Notes under the pieces: generated by a model
Databases searched by the model: none
Seen by the model: the letters and a program-made list of their open reading frames with translations, nothing else
Told to the model about the DNA's origin: nothing
Source: Gottfriedia acidiceleris
GTDB lineage: Bacteria > Bacillota > Bacilli > Bacillales > Bacillaceae_G
DNA length: 64,000 nucleotides
Assembly (NCBI RefSeq): GCF_023115465.1
Contig: NZ_CP096034.1
Span: 62,001 to 126,000 of the forward strand
Reading direction: 5' to 3'
Program-made: the position numbers and the translations under genes
In this document: piece after piece, positions 27,098 to 46,095 of the stretch
Numbering within the stretch: position 1 is the first letter of the stretch
How the letters are laid out: every line of letters starts with the position of its first letter

Positions 27098-27966
27098 AAT
27101 TATATTTTAATGGAGAATACTTGAACGATTATGAAGTGAAAATATCTCCATTTGATCATGGTTTTTTATATGGCTTAGGAGTATTTGAAACATTTCGGAT
27201 CTATAATGGGCATCCGTTTTTATTGTTTGATCATTTAAAGCGTTTAAGAAAGTCGTTATTGAACCTGAATATTGAGTGGAATTTGCTAGATGAGGAAATA
27301 CAAACGATTTTAAATAGGTTAATTGAATTAAATGGGTTACAAGATGCGTATATACGTTTGAATGTTTCAGCAGGTGAAGGTGAAATAGGTTTATACACTG
27401 GTCAGTATTCAAATCCAAATACGATAATGTTTATTAAACCTATGCATGAAAGTAATATCTTAGAGAAAGAAGGGGTAATACTAAATACCCCTCGAAACTC
27501 TCCTGAAGGAAAAGAGCGTTTAAAATCTCATCATTATTTAAATAATATTATCGGGAAAAAAGAGATCGGTAACTCACCAAATATAGAAGGAATCTTTTTA
27601 AACAAAGATGGGTTTCTTTCAGAAGGTATCGTTTCAAATCTTTTTTTTATTAACCGAGATCGAATATATACACCACACGTTGATACGGGAATCTTGAATG
27701 GGATAACGAGACAGTTCGTGATTCATTGGGCTAAATTAAAAGGCATTACAGTTGAAGAAGGCTTCTACACAGAGCAAGAACTGTTAAAAGCGGATGAAAT
27801 ATTTATTTCAAACTCAATTCAAGAAATTATCCCGGTTACAGTAATTGGCGAGCGGCGTTTTAATGTAAGTGAAAGTAGTGTAATAAAGGATTTGCAAAAG
27901 GATTATAGACTTCACCGAAAATCCTTATTAAGCATGAATGAAATGGAAAGAAGTGAACAAGTGTGA
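27094..27966 (+). CDS. pabC: Aminodeoxychorismate lyase (PLP fold type IV)
   Basis: Releases p-aminobenzoate and pyruvate from aminodeoxychorismate. The 290 residues include the [15 protein letters not shown]-terminus, the PLP-lysine segment [23 protein letters not shown] and GILNGITRQ, as in branched-chain aminotransferase-like enzymes. D-amino acid transaminases share this fold, but position between pabA and folP settles the assignment. Start overlaps pabA by 4 bp and the stop overlaps the folP GTG. Confidence 0.95.
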   Translation: MKLYFNGEYLNDYEVKISPFDHGFLYGLGVFETFRIYNGHPFLLFDHLKRLRKSLLNLNIEWNLLDEEIQTILNRLIELNGLQDAYIRLNVSAGEGEIGLYTGQYSNPNTIMFIKPMHESNILEKEGVILNTPRNSPEGKERLKSHHYLNNIIGKKEIGNSPNIEGIFLNKDGFLSEGIVSNLFFINRDRIYTPHVDTGILNGITRQFVIHWAKLKGITVEEGFYTEQELLKADEIFISNSIQEIIPVTVIGERRFNVSESSVIKDLQKDYRLHRKSLLSMNEMERSEQV

Positions 27967-28805
27967 GAAGAGCAACAAAACCCTTGATTTGTGGAAATTA
28001 CTCACTACCAATTCAGAATGAAACAATTGTAATGGGGATTTTAAATGTAACCCCGGACTCCTTTTCTGATGGTGGCCGATACAATGAAATTGAATTAGCG
28101 ATACAACATGCAAAGAAGTTAATTGCTGATGGAGCAAAAATTATTGATGTAGGTGGGGAATCGACAAGACCTGGAGCTGCCATAGTTGACGAAGACGAAG
28201 AGTTAAGAAGAGTAGTTCCGATTATTAAAGCATTATCTAAAGAAATTGATGTCCCAATTTCCATTGATACATATAAATCTGAAGTAGCAAAACAAGCTGT
28301 TGAAGCTGGCGCAACAATCATTAATGATGTTTGGGGAGCAAAGAAAGACCCTAAAATTGCTGAAGTGGCTGCTGCGTACAATGTTCCAATTTGTTTAATG
28401 CACAATCGAACAGATGAAAACTATTATAGTTTAATGAGTGATCTTGTCTGTGATTTAGTTGAAAGTATTAATATAGCAAAACGTGCAGGCGTAAAGGATG
28501 AAATGATTATTTTGGATCCAGGTGTTGGTTTTGCAAAATCAGCTGAGCAGAATTTAGAAGTTTTAAACCAAATGGAGCAAATCAAAGCGCTAGATTATCC
28601 AGTGTTACTTGGTACTTCTAGAAAAAGGTTTATAGGGGAGGTTCTTGGTACTGAAGTACATGAGCGAATGGAAGGTACAGGGGCTACAGTCTGTTTAGGT
28701 ATTACGAAAGGCTGCGAAATTGTTCGAGTACATGATGTATTAGCGATTTCCCGTATGGCTAAAATGATGGACGCTATGTTAAAGATTGGAGTAAAAAATG
28801 GATAA
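27963..28805 (+). CDS. folP: Dihydropteroate synthase
   Basis: Condenses p-aminobenzoate with hydroxymethyl-dihydropterin pyrophosphate; target of sulfonamides (sul in B. subtilis). The 280-residue TIM barrel has GILNVTPDSFSDGG, GGESTRPGA, NDVWGAK, DPGVGFAKS, TSRKRFIG and the C-terminal RVHDV. GTG start at 27963 overlapping the pabC stop; the ribosome binding site is weak, consistent with translational coupling. folB starts inside its last codons. Confidence 0.96.
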   Translation: MRRATKPLICGNYSLPIQNETIVMGILNVTPDSFSDGGRYNEIELAIQHAKKLIADGAKIIDVGGESTRPGAAIVDEDEELRRVVPIIKALSKEIDVPISIDTYKSEVAKQAVEAGATIINDVWGAKKDPKIAEVAAAYNVPICLMHNRTDENYYSLMSDLVCDLVESINIAKRAGVKDEMIILDPGVGFAKSAEQNLEVLNQMEQIKALDYPVLLGTSRKRFIGEVLGTEVHERMEGTGATVCLGITKGCEIVRVHDVLAISRMAKMMDAMLKIGVKNG

Positions 28806-29160
28806 AATATATGTAACAGGTATGAGATTTTATGGATACCACGGTGTATTTAAAGAGGAGAAAACATTAGGGCAACGATTTAATGTTGATTTAATTGTCG
28901 AATTAGATACAAAAAAAGCAGGAGAAACAGATGATTTGGCGTATTCAGTAAGTTATGCAGACTTATTTAAAACCTGCGAAGAAGTAGTTCAAGGTCAGTC
29001 TTATGATTTAGTTGAATCAGTAGCTGAAGAGATTGCTAAACAACTATTAAATACATATGATTTAATTCAACAATGTACTGTAAAAGTCATAAAACCAGAT
29101 CCACCAATACCAGGACATTATGATTTTGTAGCAGTTGAAATATCAAGAGGTCGCATATGA
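28798..29160 (+). CDS. folB: Dihydroneopterin aldolase
   Basis: Converts dihydroneopterin to hydroxymethyl-dihydropterin and glycolaldehyde in folate synthesis. A 120-residue protein with FYGYHGVFKEEKTLGQRF near the N-terminus, the conserved Glu segment LVESVAEEIA and a catalytic Lys in VKVIKPDPPI. ATG 28798 overlaps the end of folP by 8 bp; the stop overlaps folK by 4 bp. Confidence 0.96.
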   Translation: MDKIYVTGMRFYGYHGVFKEEKTLGQRFNVDLIVELDTKKAGETDDLAYSVSYADLFKTCEEVVQGQSYDLVESVAEEIAKQLLNTYDLIQQCTVKVIKPDPPIPGHYDFVAVEISRGRI

Positions 29161-29654
29161 AAAATGAATCATATTTAAGTTTAGGAACGAATATAGGCGA
29201 TCGAGAAGGTTTTCTTACAAAGGCTATTAGGGAATTAGTGAGTCATCCGGACATTCAAGTAGAACAAATCTCTTCTATTTATGAAACAGACCCAGTTGGA
29301 TACGTAGACCAAGATCCATTTTTAAATCTCGTTATTAAAATTTCTACCAAATTAACACCACTTCAATTACTTGATGTTACGCAAGGAATTGAAAAAAATC
29401 TTGGTAGAAAAAGGGAATTGCGTTGGGGTCCAAGAACAATTGACCTTGACATATTACTCTATAATCACGAAGATATAGAAGTTGAGCACCTAAGAATACC
29501 GCACCCGAGAATGTTTGAAAGAAGCTTTGTGTTAATCCCCTTAAAAGAAATTAACCAATCAATTAAGGTTGAAACTAAATTTTTAGAGGATAAAGGAGTT
29601 CGATTATGGAAGCTGAAAAGTGGGGTAGACGGATTAGGGCTTTTAGAAAATTAA
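29157..29654 (+). CDS. folK: Hydroxymethyl-dihydropterin pyrophosphokinase
   Basis: Transfers pyrophosphate from ATP to 6-hydroxymethyl-dihydropterin, giving the FolP substrate. The 165 residues show SLGTNIGDREGFL, SSIYETDPVGYVDQDPFLN and the signature RWGPRTIDLDILLY with the metal-binding DxD, then PHPRMFERSFVL. Starts on an ATGA overlap with folB; the last 49 bp overlap yazB in another frame. Confidence 0.97.
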   Translation: MKNESYLSLGTNIGDREGFLTKAIRELVSHPDIQVEQISSIYETDPVGYVDQDPFLNLVIKISTKLTPLQLLDVTQGIEKNLGRKRELRWGPRTIDLDILLYNHEDIEVEHLRIPHPRMFERSFVLIPLKEINQSIKVETKFLEDKGVRLWKLKSGVDGLGLLEN

Positions 29655-29806
29655 AAGGTTTTACCCAAGAAGGCTTTGCAAAAAACCTTGGAGTTTCTGT
29701 TTCGGTGTTAGGTGAAGTTGAGCGAGGGAATCGTATGCCGACTGAACAGTTTTTGCATGATTGTGCAAAACAATTAAAAGTAAGTGTAGAGGAATTATCA
29801 ATATAG
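29606..29806 (+). CDS. yazB: Small helix-turn-helix protein YazB
   Basis: A 66-residue single-domain protein of the Xre/Cro helix-turn-helix type (RAFRKLKGFTQEGFAKNLGVS as helices 1-3, then EVERGNR). AAAGGAG at 29592-29598 is 7 bp before ATG 29606, so the 49-bp overlap with folK is real. It is conserved at this place in B. subtilis. Its target is unknown; no transmembrane or sensor region is present. Confidence 0.9.
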   Translation: MEAEKWGRRIRAFRKLKGFTQEGFAKNLGVSVSVLGEVERGNRMPTEQFLHDCAKQLKVSVEELSI

Positions 29807-29836
29807 AGTTTTATTGAAATAGAAGGAGGATGGGAT

Positions 29837-30835
29837 GTGCTGAAAATTGGTGACATCGAGATGAAAAATCCCGTCGTATTAGCGCCGATGGCTGGAGTTT
29901 GTAACTCAGCTTTCCGCTTAACCGTAAAAGAATTTGGTGCAGGTTTAGTTTGCGCAGAAATGGTAAGTGATAAAGCGATTCTTCACAATAATAAAAGAAC
30001 ATTAGATATGCTTTATATGGATGAACGTGAAAAGCCATTAAGCTTACAAATTTTTGGTGGTGAAAAATCAACATTAGTTGAAGCTGCTAAGTATGTTGAT
30101 GAAAATACGAATGCAGATATTATCGATATTAATATGGGGTGTCCTGTTCCTAAGATTACAAAAGTAGACGCAGGAGCTAAATGGCTTTTAGACCCAAACA
30201 AAATTCATGAAATGGTTTACGCTGTAGCAAAGAATGTAAGTAAACCAGTTACAGTTAAAATGCGTCTTGCGTGGGATGACGATCACATTTATGTAGTAGA
30301 TAATGCAAAAGCAGTTGAAGCAGCGGGTGGAAAAGCAGTTGCGGTCCATGGGCGAACTCGTTATCAAATGTATGAAGGGAAATCTGATTGGAGCTGGATT
30401 AAAGAAGTTAAAAGTCAGGTTTCGATTCCTGTAATTGGTAATGGGGATGTGGAGACCCCTCAAGATGCCAAGCGCATGTTAGATGAAACAGGCTGTGATG
30501 GCGTAATGATTGGTCGTGCTGCATTAGGAAATCCATGGATGATTTACCGTACAGTTAAATACTTAGAATCTGGTGTATTAATGCCTGAGCCAGAAGCACG
30601 TGAAAAAATTGATGTATGTTTATTGCATTTAGACCGTTTAATTGATTTGAAAAATGAACATGTAGCTGTAATGGAAATGAGAAAGCATGCAGCATGGTAT
30701 TTAAAAGGTTTGAAAGGCAATGCATTAGTTCGAAATCAAATTAACGAGGTTAATACTCGTGCTCAAATGGTGGAAGTATTAACAGCATACGTTAATGAAG
30801 TGGAAGAAAAAATGAAAGCTACTCAAGCTTTGTAA
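29837..30835 (+). CDS. dusB: tRNA-dihydrouridine synthase
   Basis: FMN- and NADPH-dependent reduction of uridines in tRNA. The 332-residue TIM barrel has APMAGVCNSAFR, DINMGCPVPKI with the catalytic cysteine, VTVKMRLAWDD, VHGRTR and IGNGDV. GTG start at 29837 with AAGGAGG at 29823-29829. Last gene of the folate operon, closed by a terminator. This is the B. subtilis yacF (dusB/dus1) position. Confidence 0.95.
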   Translation: MLKIGDIEMKNPVVLAPMAGVCNSAFRLTVKEFGAGLVCAEMVSDKAILHNNKRTLDMLYMDEREKPLSLQIFGGEKSTLVEAAKYVDENTNADIIDINMGCPVPKITKVDAGAKWLLDPNKIHEMVYAVAKNVSKPVTVKMRLAWDDDHIYVVDNAKAVEAAGGKAVAVHGRTRYQMYEGKSDWSWIKEVKSQVSIPVIGNGDVETPQDAKRMLDETGCDGVMIGRAALGNPWMIYRTVKYLESGVLMPEPEAREKIDVCLLHLDRLIDLKNEHVAVMEMRKHAAWYLKGLKGNALVRNQINEVNTRAQMVEVLTAYVNEVEEKMKATQAL

Positions 30836-30880
30836 GTTTGACAGGTTTCGCTTGACAAAATATAATAAGTTATAGTAAAC

Positions 30881-30915
30881 AAAACTGCCAGATCGAAATA
30901 CTGGCAGTTTTTCTA
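30881..30915 (+). terminator. Terminator of the folate operon
   Basis: Perfect 11-bp stem (30881-30891 with 30901-30911) and a T run. Confidence 0.93.
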
Positions 30916-30951
30916 TTAAAATCATATTGTATTTAAATATTTATTGAATAA

Positions 30952-32451
<1,500 letters not shown>

Positions 32452-32460
32452 GATTTAACT

Positions 32461-32493
32461 AACTGGCTAAAGTATTCCTTTAGCCAGTTTTTT
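32461..32493 (+). terminator. Terminator after lysS
   Basis: Perfect 12-bp stem (32461-32472 with 32478-32489) followed by T residues. Confidence 0.93.
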
Positions 32494-32588
32494 ATGGTTG
32501 GATGTATCTTTTTAAAGGAATAAGGACATCATTTATTTATTGGAATCTGGTAGAAACTATCTGAATAAAAAGAATTTAAAATTAGGTA

Positions 32589-32617
32589 TTGTATTTTGTT
32601 TTTATAGGTGTTATAGT
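32589..32617 (+). promoter_or_regulatory. rRNA operon promoter P1 (upstream)
   Basis: TTGTAT (32589-32594), 17 bp, TATAGT (32612-32617). It is the distal of two promoter-like elements in front of the first rRNA operon. Confidence 0.6.
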
Positions 32618-32623
32618 ATTAAA

Positions 32624-32652
32624 CGTTGTCACATTAATACGAAATGACAACG
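32624..32652 (+). repeat. Inverted repeat at the P1 start region
   Basis: CGTTGTCA (32624-32631) pairs perfectly with TGACAACG (32645-32652). It begins about 7 bp after the P1 -10, so a P1 transcript would open with this hairpin. Confidence 0.5.
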
Positions 32653-32674
32653 AAAAAAACTTTCAAAAAAAACA

Positions 32675-32704
32675 TTGACAACATTCGATAGAAAATGTTA
32701 AGAT
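32675..32704 (+). promoter_or_regulatory. rRNA operon promoter P2 (proximal)
   Basis: TTGACA (32675-32680), 18 bp, TAAGAT (32699-32704). A small stem GTCGC/GCGAC follows at 32711-32725, then the leader. Confidence 0.7.
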
Positions 32705-32809
32705 GTTTAAGTCGCCTCAGAGCGACAAGGTGAACTTTGAAAACTAAACAAAACATGAAGTAAACGTCAATTATTAGTTTTTTGAGCAATACAAGATTTA
32801 AACTTAACT

Positions 32810-34362
<1,553 letters not shown>

Positions 34363-34371
34363 TGGAGACAT

Positions 34372-34390
34372 CATGAACCGATGGTTCATG
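34372..34390 (+). other. Hairpin in the 16S-23S spacer, first operon
   Basis: CATGAACC, GAT loop, GGTTCATG, 10 bp after the 16S end. The same hairpin recurs in the second operon at 40125-40143. Unlike the second operon, this spacer carries no tRNA. Confidence 0.6.
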
Positions 34391-34452
34391 TATGAAATGT
34401 TTCTTCATTGTTTTGTTTAGTTTTGAGAGTTCACTCTCAACTTTGTACCTTG

Positions 34453-37478
<3,026 letters not shown>

Positions 37479-37516
37479 GAGGGTGTAAATTTTATAAAAA
37501 ATATTAAAAAAAGTTA

Positions 37517-37544
37517 TTGACTTTGATTGATATTTTGATATAAT
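37517..37544 (+). promoter_or_regulatory. Sigma-A-like promoter inside the rRNA operon, before 5S
   Basis: TTGACT (37517-37522), 16 bp, TATAAT (37539-37544), in an AT-rich insert between 23S and 5S. The equivalent spacer of the second operon is short and lacks it. Initiation near 37551 would transcribe 5S, the tRNA cluster and the second operon. Confidence 0.6.
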
Positions 37545-37568
37545 AATTAATGTCCTAAAGAAAATGAA

Positions 37569-37683
37569 TCAAGTGATGATAGCGAAGAGGTCACACCCGT
37601 TCCCATACCGAACACGGCAGTTAAGCTCTTCAGCGTCGATGGTAGTTGGGGGTTTCCCCCTGTGAGAGTAGAACGTCGCTTGG
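37569..37683 (+). rRNA. rrf: 5S ribosomal RNA, first operon
   Basis: About 115 nt. The 5' end (37570-37578) pairs with 37674-37682 as helix I, with three G-U pairs. The core CCCGTTCCCATACCGAACACGG is present. It differs from the second 5S copy near the 5' end, while 16S and 23S look identical. Confidence 0.95.
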
Positions 37684-37689
37684 TTTGAT

Positions 37690-37765
37690 GGAGGATTAGC
37701 TCAGCTGGGAGAGCACCTGCCTTACAAGCAGGGGGTCGGCGGTTCGAGCCCGTCATCCTCCACCA
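37690..37765 (+). tRNA. tRNA-Val (anticodon TAC)
   Basis: Acceptor GGAGGAT/ATCCTCC, anticodon loop CTTACAA, CCA encoded. First of nine tRNAs following 5S, in the order of the B. subtilis trnJ cluster. Confidence 0.96.
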
Positions 37766-37768
37766 TAT

Positions 37769-37841
<73 letters not shown>

Positions 37842-37848
37842 CTCTTTT

Positions 37849-37924
37849 GAGCCATTAGCTCAGTAGGTAGAGCATCTGACTTTTAATCAGAGGGTCGAAG
37901 GTTCGAATCCTTCATGGCTCACCA
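37849..37924 (+). tRNA. tRNA-Lys (anticodon TTT)
   Basis: Acceptor GAGCCAT/ATGGCTC, anticodon loop CTTTTAA, CCA encoded. Confidence 0.96.
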
Positions 37925-37944
37925 TTTTCTCAAAAGAGAATATT

Positions 37945-38027
37945 GCGGGTGTGGCGGAATTGGCAGACGCGCTAGACTTAGGATCTAGTACTTCGGTGTG
38001 GGGGTTCGAGTCCCTTCACCCGCACCA
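37945..38027 (+). tRNA. tRNA-Leu (anticodon TAG)
   Basis: Class II tRNA of 83 nt with a short extra arm (ACTTCGGT region); acceptor GCGGGTG/CACCCGC, anticodon loop CTTAGGA, CCA encoded. Confidence 0.95.
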
Positions 38028-38056
38028 TTTAAATTTATAAGTTATAAGCAGTATAC

Positions 38057-38131
38057 GCGGAAGTAGTTCAGTGGTAGAATACAACCTTGCCAAGGTTGGG
38101 GTCGCGGGTTCGAGCCCCGTCTTCCGCTCCA
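38057..38131 (+). tRNA. tRNA-Gly (anticodon GCC)
   Basis: Acceptor GCGGAAG/CTTCCGC, anticodon loop TTGCCAA, discriminator T, CCA encoded. Confidence 0.96.
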
Positions 38132-38139
38132 CATATGCT

Positions 38140-38226
38140 GCCGGGGTGGTGGAATGGCAGACACACAGGACTTAAAATCCTGCGGGGGTTGACCCCGTGC
38201 CGGTTCGAGTCCGGCCCTCGGTACCA
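38140..38226 (+). tRNA. tRNA-Leu (anticodon TAA)
   Basis: Class II tRNA of 87 nt with a long extra arm (GGGGGTTGACCCCGT); acceptor GCCGGGG/CCTCGGT with two G-U pairs, anticodon loop CTTAAAA, CCA encoded. Confidence 0.94.
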
Positions 38227-38236
38227 TTTATAATAT

Positions 38237-38313
38237 GCGCCCGTAGCTCAATTGGATAGAGCGTTTGACTACGGATCAAAAGGTTATGGGTTCGAGTCCT
38301 TTCGGGCGCGCCA
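38237..38313 (+). tRNA. tRNA-Arg (anticodon ACG)
   Basis: Acceptor GCGCCCG/CGGGCGC, anticodon loop CTACGGA, discriminator G, CCA encoded. A34 is expected to be deaminated to inosine. Confidence 0.96.
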
Positions 38314-38318
38314 TATTA

Positions 38319-38395
38319 CGGGAAGTGGCTCAGCTTGGTAGAGCACCTGGTTTGGGACCAGGGGGTCGCAGGTTCAAATCCTGTCTTCCCGACCA
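38319..38395 (+). tRNA. tRNA-Pro (anticodon TGG)
   Basis: Acceptor CGGGAAG/CTTCCCG, anticodon loop TTTGGGA, CCA encoded. Confidence 0.96.
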
Positions 38396-38404
38396 TTTCA
38401 ATAA

Positions 38405-38480
38405 GGGGCCTTAGCTCAGCTGGGAGAGCGCCTGCCTTGCACGCAGGAGGTCAGCGGTTCGATCCCGCTAGGCTCCACCA
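38405..38480 (+). tRNA. tRNA-Ala (anticodon TGC)
   Basis: GGGGCCT acceptor arm, anticodon loop CTTGCAC, CCA encoded. Last tRNA of the cluster; the second rRNA leader begins 8 bp later with no terminator or promoter between. Sequence is the same as the spacer Ala tRNA at 40303. Confidence 0.96.
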
Positions 38481-38492
38481 AGATGATCTTTG

Positions 38493-40177
<1,685 letters not shown>

Positions 40178-40204
40178 GAAGGATTATCCTTCTATTATAG
40201 ATAT

Positions 40205-40281
<77 letters not shown>

Positions 40282-40302
40282 TATCTTTTGTAATATCATA
40301 AT

Positions 40303-40378
40303 GGGGCCTTAGCTCAGCTGGGAGAGCGCCTGCCTTGCACGCAGGAGGTCAGCGGTTCGATCCCGCTAGGCTCCACCA
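40303..40378 (+). tRNA. tRNA-Ala (anticodon TGC), in the 16S-23S spacer
   Basis: Same sequence as the tRNA-Ala at 38405; anticodon loop CTTGCAC, CCA encoded. Confidence 0.96.
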
Positions 40379-40398
40379 TTTTTTTATTTTGTACCTTG

Positions 40399-43424
<3,026 letters not shown>

Positions 43425-43450
43425 GAGGGTACGAAGTACAACTCTATAAA

Positions 43451-43565
43451 TCAGGTGATTAGTGCGAAGAGGTCACACCCGTTCCCATACCGAACACGGC
43501 AGTTAAGCTCTTCAGCGTCGATGGTAGTTGGGGGTTTCCCCCTGTGAGAGTAGAACGTCGCCTGG
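43451..43565 (+). rRNA. rrf: 5S ribosomal RNA, second operon
   Basis: Helix I is CAGGTGAT-type 5' end with GTCGCCTGG at the 3' end. The 5' region (GGTGATTAGTGCG) differs from the first copy (AGTGATGATAGCG), with a compensating change in helix I (G-C for A-T), so both should fold. Confidence 0.95.
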
Positions 43566-43571
43566 TAACCA

Positions 43572-43601
43572 AAACATCAGCTAGTAGGCTGATGTTTTTT
43601 T
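43572..43601 (+). terminator. Terminator of the tandem rRNA operons
   Basis: Perfect 10-bp stem AAACATCAGC/GCTGATGTTT and a T run. It is the only terminator I see after the promoters at 32.6 kb. Confidence 0.93.
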
Positions 43602-43689
43602 GTTATCTAAAAATGCTCAAATGATCAAAGGAAATAGATCAACTTAATAATTTTTTTATAAAAGTAAAAAAGGAAAAAAAGCTTCTTAA

Positions 43690-43845
43690 AAGAATTGTAT
43701 AACATATATATATATATGTTGATAAAGAAAAATCGCCAGTTGGCGAGCCTTTAGTAAAGACAGAGAGATATAGCACTTATATTTAATATCCAAAATTGAA
43801 AAATATGTCGATTTTTCTTCTAGGCTACCAATTTATACAATTCTT
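43690..43845. repeat. Nested inverted-repeat structure of unknown role
   Basis: Outer perfect 13-bp arms AAGAATTGTATAA (43690-43702) and TTATACAATTCTT (43833-43845); inner perfect 11-bp arms AAGAAAAATCG (43725-43735) and CGATTTTTCTT (43809-43819). A short hairpin TCGCCA/TGGCGA (43733-43746) overlaps the inner left arm by 3 nt, and an AT-repeat palindrome sits at 43701-43720. No gene is supported here: the frame open at 43774-43959 has no start codon. The element lies between the rRNA terminator and the ctsR promoter. Confidence 0.65.
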
Positions 43846-43903
43846 AATAGTAAAAAAAGATTAAGAGCTGTATCGTTTGGAAAAAATGGTAAAGAGATAA
43901 TAG

Positions 43904-43951
43904 TTGAAATTTTTCATGAAAGGAATATAATAATAGTCAAAGATAGTCAAA
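43904..43951 (+). promoter_or_regulatory. ctsR promoter with CtsR operator
   Basis: TTGAAA (43904-43909), 16 bp, TATAAT (43926-43931). The direct heptad repeat AGTCAAA-GAT-AGTCAAA (43935-43951) matches the CtsR box (RGTCAAANANRGTCAAA) fully and covers the start site, so the operon should be autorepressed by CtsR and induced by heat or protein stress. Confidence 0.92.
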
Positions 43952-43972
43952 GTCAGTAAAGGTGGTAAATAG

Positions 43973-44434
43973 ATGAAGAATATATCAGATATTATTGAAC
44001 AATATCTAATGCACTACTTTGACATATCTGATAAAGATTATGTCGAGATAAAAAGAAGTGAAATAGCGAATAAATTTGATTGTGTACCTTCTCAAATAAA
44101 TTATGTAATTAATACTAGATTCACATTAGAAAGAGGATATGTAGTAGAAAGTAAACGCGGTGGTGGAGGGTATATTCGAATTATTAAAGTGCAATTTCAT
44201 GATAAAGCGAGCGTAATTGATCAAATATTAAGTAGCTTTACTAATAATATTGCACAGTCTAGTTCAGAGGATTATATTCGTCTACTACTTGAAAAAAATG
44301 TAATTACTCAGCGAGAAGCAAAAATGATGTTAAGTGTATTAGATCGTTCAGTAATAATGGTTAATTTACCTTATCGAGACGAGTTAAGAGCAAGAATGTT
44401 CAAGGCAATGCTAAGAAGTTTAAAGTATAAATAG
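43973..44434 (+). CDS. ctsR: Transcriptional repressor CtsR
   Basis: Represses clpC, clpP, clpE and its own operon; inactivated by heat through a glycine-rich thermosensor loop and regulated by McsA/McsB. The 153-residue protein has an N-terminal winged helix-turn-helix (SDIIEQYL...EIANKFDCVPSQINYVINTRF) and the thermosensing wing with RGGGGYIRI at about residues 62-70. GGTGG precedes ATG 43973. First gene of ctsR-mcsA-mcsB-clpC. Confidence 0.97.
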   Translation: MKNISDIIEQYLMHYFDISDKDYVEIKRSEIANKFDCVPSQINYVINTRFTLERGYVVESKRGGGGYIRIIKVQFHDKASVIDQILSSFTNNIAQSSSEDYIRLLLEKNVITQREAKMMLSVLDRSVIMVNLPYRDELRARMFKAMLRSLKYK

Positions 44435-44453
44435 AATATGGAGGTTGCCCATA

Positions 44454-45002
44454 ATGATTTGTCAAGAATGTCAAGAACGTCCGGCAACATTACACTATTC
44501 TAAAATTATTAATGGTGAGAAAACAGATATTCACTTATGTGAGAAATGCGCAAATGAATCGAACAATAAACATATTTTTTCTGAAATAGGTGGCTATTCT
44601 GTAAATGATTTGTTAGCTGGATTGTTTAAAGGTAATACTGGTATTTATGAAATGAAGAAAAATAAACTTCATCAAGATTCCCAAATTGAATGTCCTAGAT
44701 GTAAGATGACTTTTCAAAAGTTTACTAAAATTGGACGTTTAGGTTGTTCTACTTGTTATGAAACATTTATGGATCAGATGAAACCAATTGTTAAAAGAAT
44801 TCATAGCGGTAATGTATCGCATACAGGGAAAATACCTCAAAAGATTAATGGGGCGATTTCTTTGAAAAGAAAGTTACAAGACTTGAAATCTCAAATGCAA
44901 AATTTTATTGATAAGGAAGATTTTGAGCAAGCAATTAAGATTCGGGATGAAATTCGTGAAATTGAAAAAGATTTACAAGCCCTTCAAAAGGAGGTGGAGT
45001 AA
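44454..45002 (+). CDS. mcsA: McsA, activator of the McsB arginine kinase
   Basis: Zinc-binding modulator that stimulates McsB and stabilises CtsR. ATG 44454 lies 9 bp after GGAGG (44440-44444); an in-frame TTG at 44445 abuts the ribosome binding site and is rejected. The 182 residues contain four CxxC motifs (CQEC, CEKC, CPRC, CSTC) that form two zinc fingers, and a C-terminal UVR domain ([24 protein letters not shown]) shared with UvrB and ClpC. The mcsB ribosome binding site is within its last codons. Confidence 0.96.
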   Translation: MICQECQERPATLHYSKIINGEKTDIHLCEKCANESNNKHIFSEIGGYSVNDLLAGLFKGNTGIYEMKKNKLHQDSQIECPRCKMTFQKFTKIGRLGCSTCYETFMDQMKPIVKRIHSGNVSHTGKIPQKINGAISLKRKLQDLKSQMQNFIDKEDFEQAIKIRDEIREIEKDLQALQKEVE

Positions 45003-45007
45003 GTTAC

Positions 45008-46075
45008 ATGTCTATTAATCGAATTATTAATGAAGCTATCAGTCCATGGATGAAACAAGAAGGTCCAGATGATGATATCGTTTTAAGTAGTCGTATTAGG
45101 TTAGCTAGAAATTTCAGTGCATATTTGTATCCAACTTTACTTAGTCAAGACAAGGCTAAAGAAATTTGTCATTTAGTTAAACATTATTTTGAAGGTAGTA
45201 CAGCTTTACCAAACGGACCTTTTGAATATATTGAAATTAACCAGTTAGAGCCAGTAGAGAAAAGAGTATTAATTGAAAAACACTTAATAAGTCCTAATTT
45301 AGTTCAAGAGTCGGTACATGGTGCATGTATATTATCTCAGGATGAACAAATTAGCATTATGATCAATGAAGAAGACCATTTAAGAATTCAAGCTCTATTT
45401 CCAGGTTTACAACTTAGAGAGGCACTTACTCAAGCGAATCATATTGATAATTATATAGAGAGTCAGCTTGAATATGCTTTTGATGAAACAATTGGTTATT
45501 TAACCAGTTGTCCTACTAATGTTGGTACCGGATTAAGGGCCTCAGTGATGATGCATCTTCCAGCACTGGTCATCACGAAACAATTTAACCGTTTAATTCC
45601 TACTATTAATCAACTTGGTTTAGTAGTAAGAGGAATTTATGGTGAGGGTAGTGAAGCATTAGGTAATATCTTTCAGATTTCGAATCAAATTACATTAGGG
45701 AAATCGGAAGAAGAAATAATAGAAGACTTAACGACAATTGTACAACAACTGATCAAACACGAGAAATCAGCAAGAGATGCACTTGCCAGAACTTCTTTAA
45801 TTCTTTTAGAAGATCGAGTCTTTCGCTCTCTAGGTACACTGAAATACGGAAGAATAATAGAAACAAAGGAAAGTGCTAAGTGTTTATCGGATGTACAATT
45901 AGGGATTGATTTAGGTTTAATTGATGGTTTATCTAAAAACTTTTTACATGAATTAATGATATTAACTCAACCAGGTATTTTACAACAGTATGTAGGTGAT
46001 CAGCTTACTCCCGAAGAAAGGGATATTAAAAGAGCATCACTAATACGCGAAAGACTATCTAACAAAAATAACTAA
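45008..46075 (+). CDS. mcsB: Protein arginine kinase McsB
   Basis: Phosphorylates arginines of CtsR and of aberrant proteins, marking them for ClpC-ClpP. The 355 residues have the phosphagen-kinase fold: [14 protein letters not shown] near the N-terminus, NEEDHLRIQ, the [13 protein letters not shown] motif with the catalytic cysteine, and a C-terminal arginine-binding region. ATG 45008 fits the family N-terminus, though the purine-rich AAGGAGGTGGAG sequence is a little far (start about 10 bp from its end). Confidence 0.96.
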   Translation: MSINRIINEAISPWMKQEGPDDDIVLSSRIRLARNFSAYLYPTLLSQDKAKEICHLVKHYFEGSTALPNGPFEYIEINQLEPVEKRVLIEKHLISPNLVQESVHGACILSQDEQISIMINEEDHLRIQALFPGLQLREALTQANHIDNYIESQLEYAFDETIGYLTSCPTNVGTGLRASVMMHLPALVITKQFNRLIPTINQLGLVVRGIYGEGSEALGNIFQISNQITLGKSEEEIIEDLTTIVQQLIKHEKSARDALARTSLILLEDRVFRSLGTLKYGRIIETKESAKCLSDVQLGIDLGLIDGLSKNFLHELMILTQPGILQQYVGDQLTPEERDIKRASLIRERLSNKNN

Positions 46076-46095
46076 TTATATGGGAGGAACCAATT

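Noticed and set aside
43701-43720. AT dinucleotide palindrome as a promoter or origin element
   Set aside because: Simple repeat; no -35 at proper distance and no DnaA boxes nearby. Recorded only as part of the larger inverted repeat.
43774-43959. Sixty-one-codon open frame between the rRNA terminator and ctsR
   Set aside because: No ATG, GTG or TTG start in a sensible position, no ribosome binding site, and it runs through the ctsR promoter and operator.
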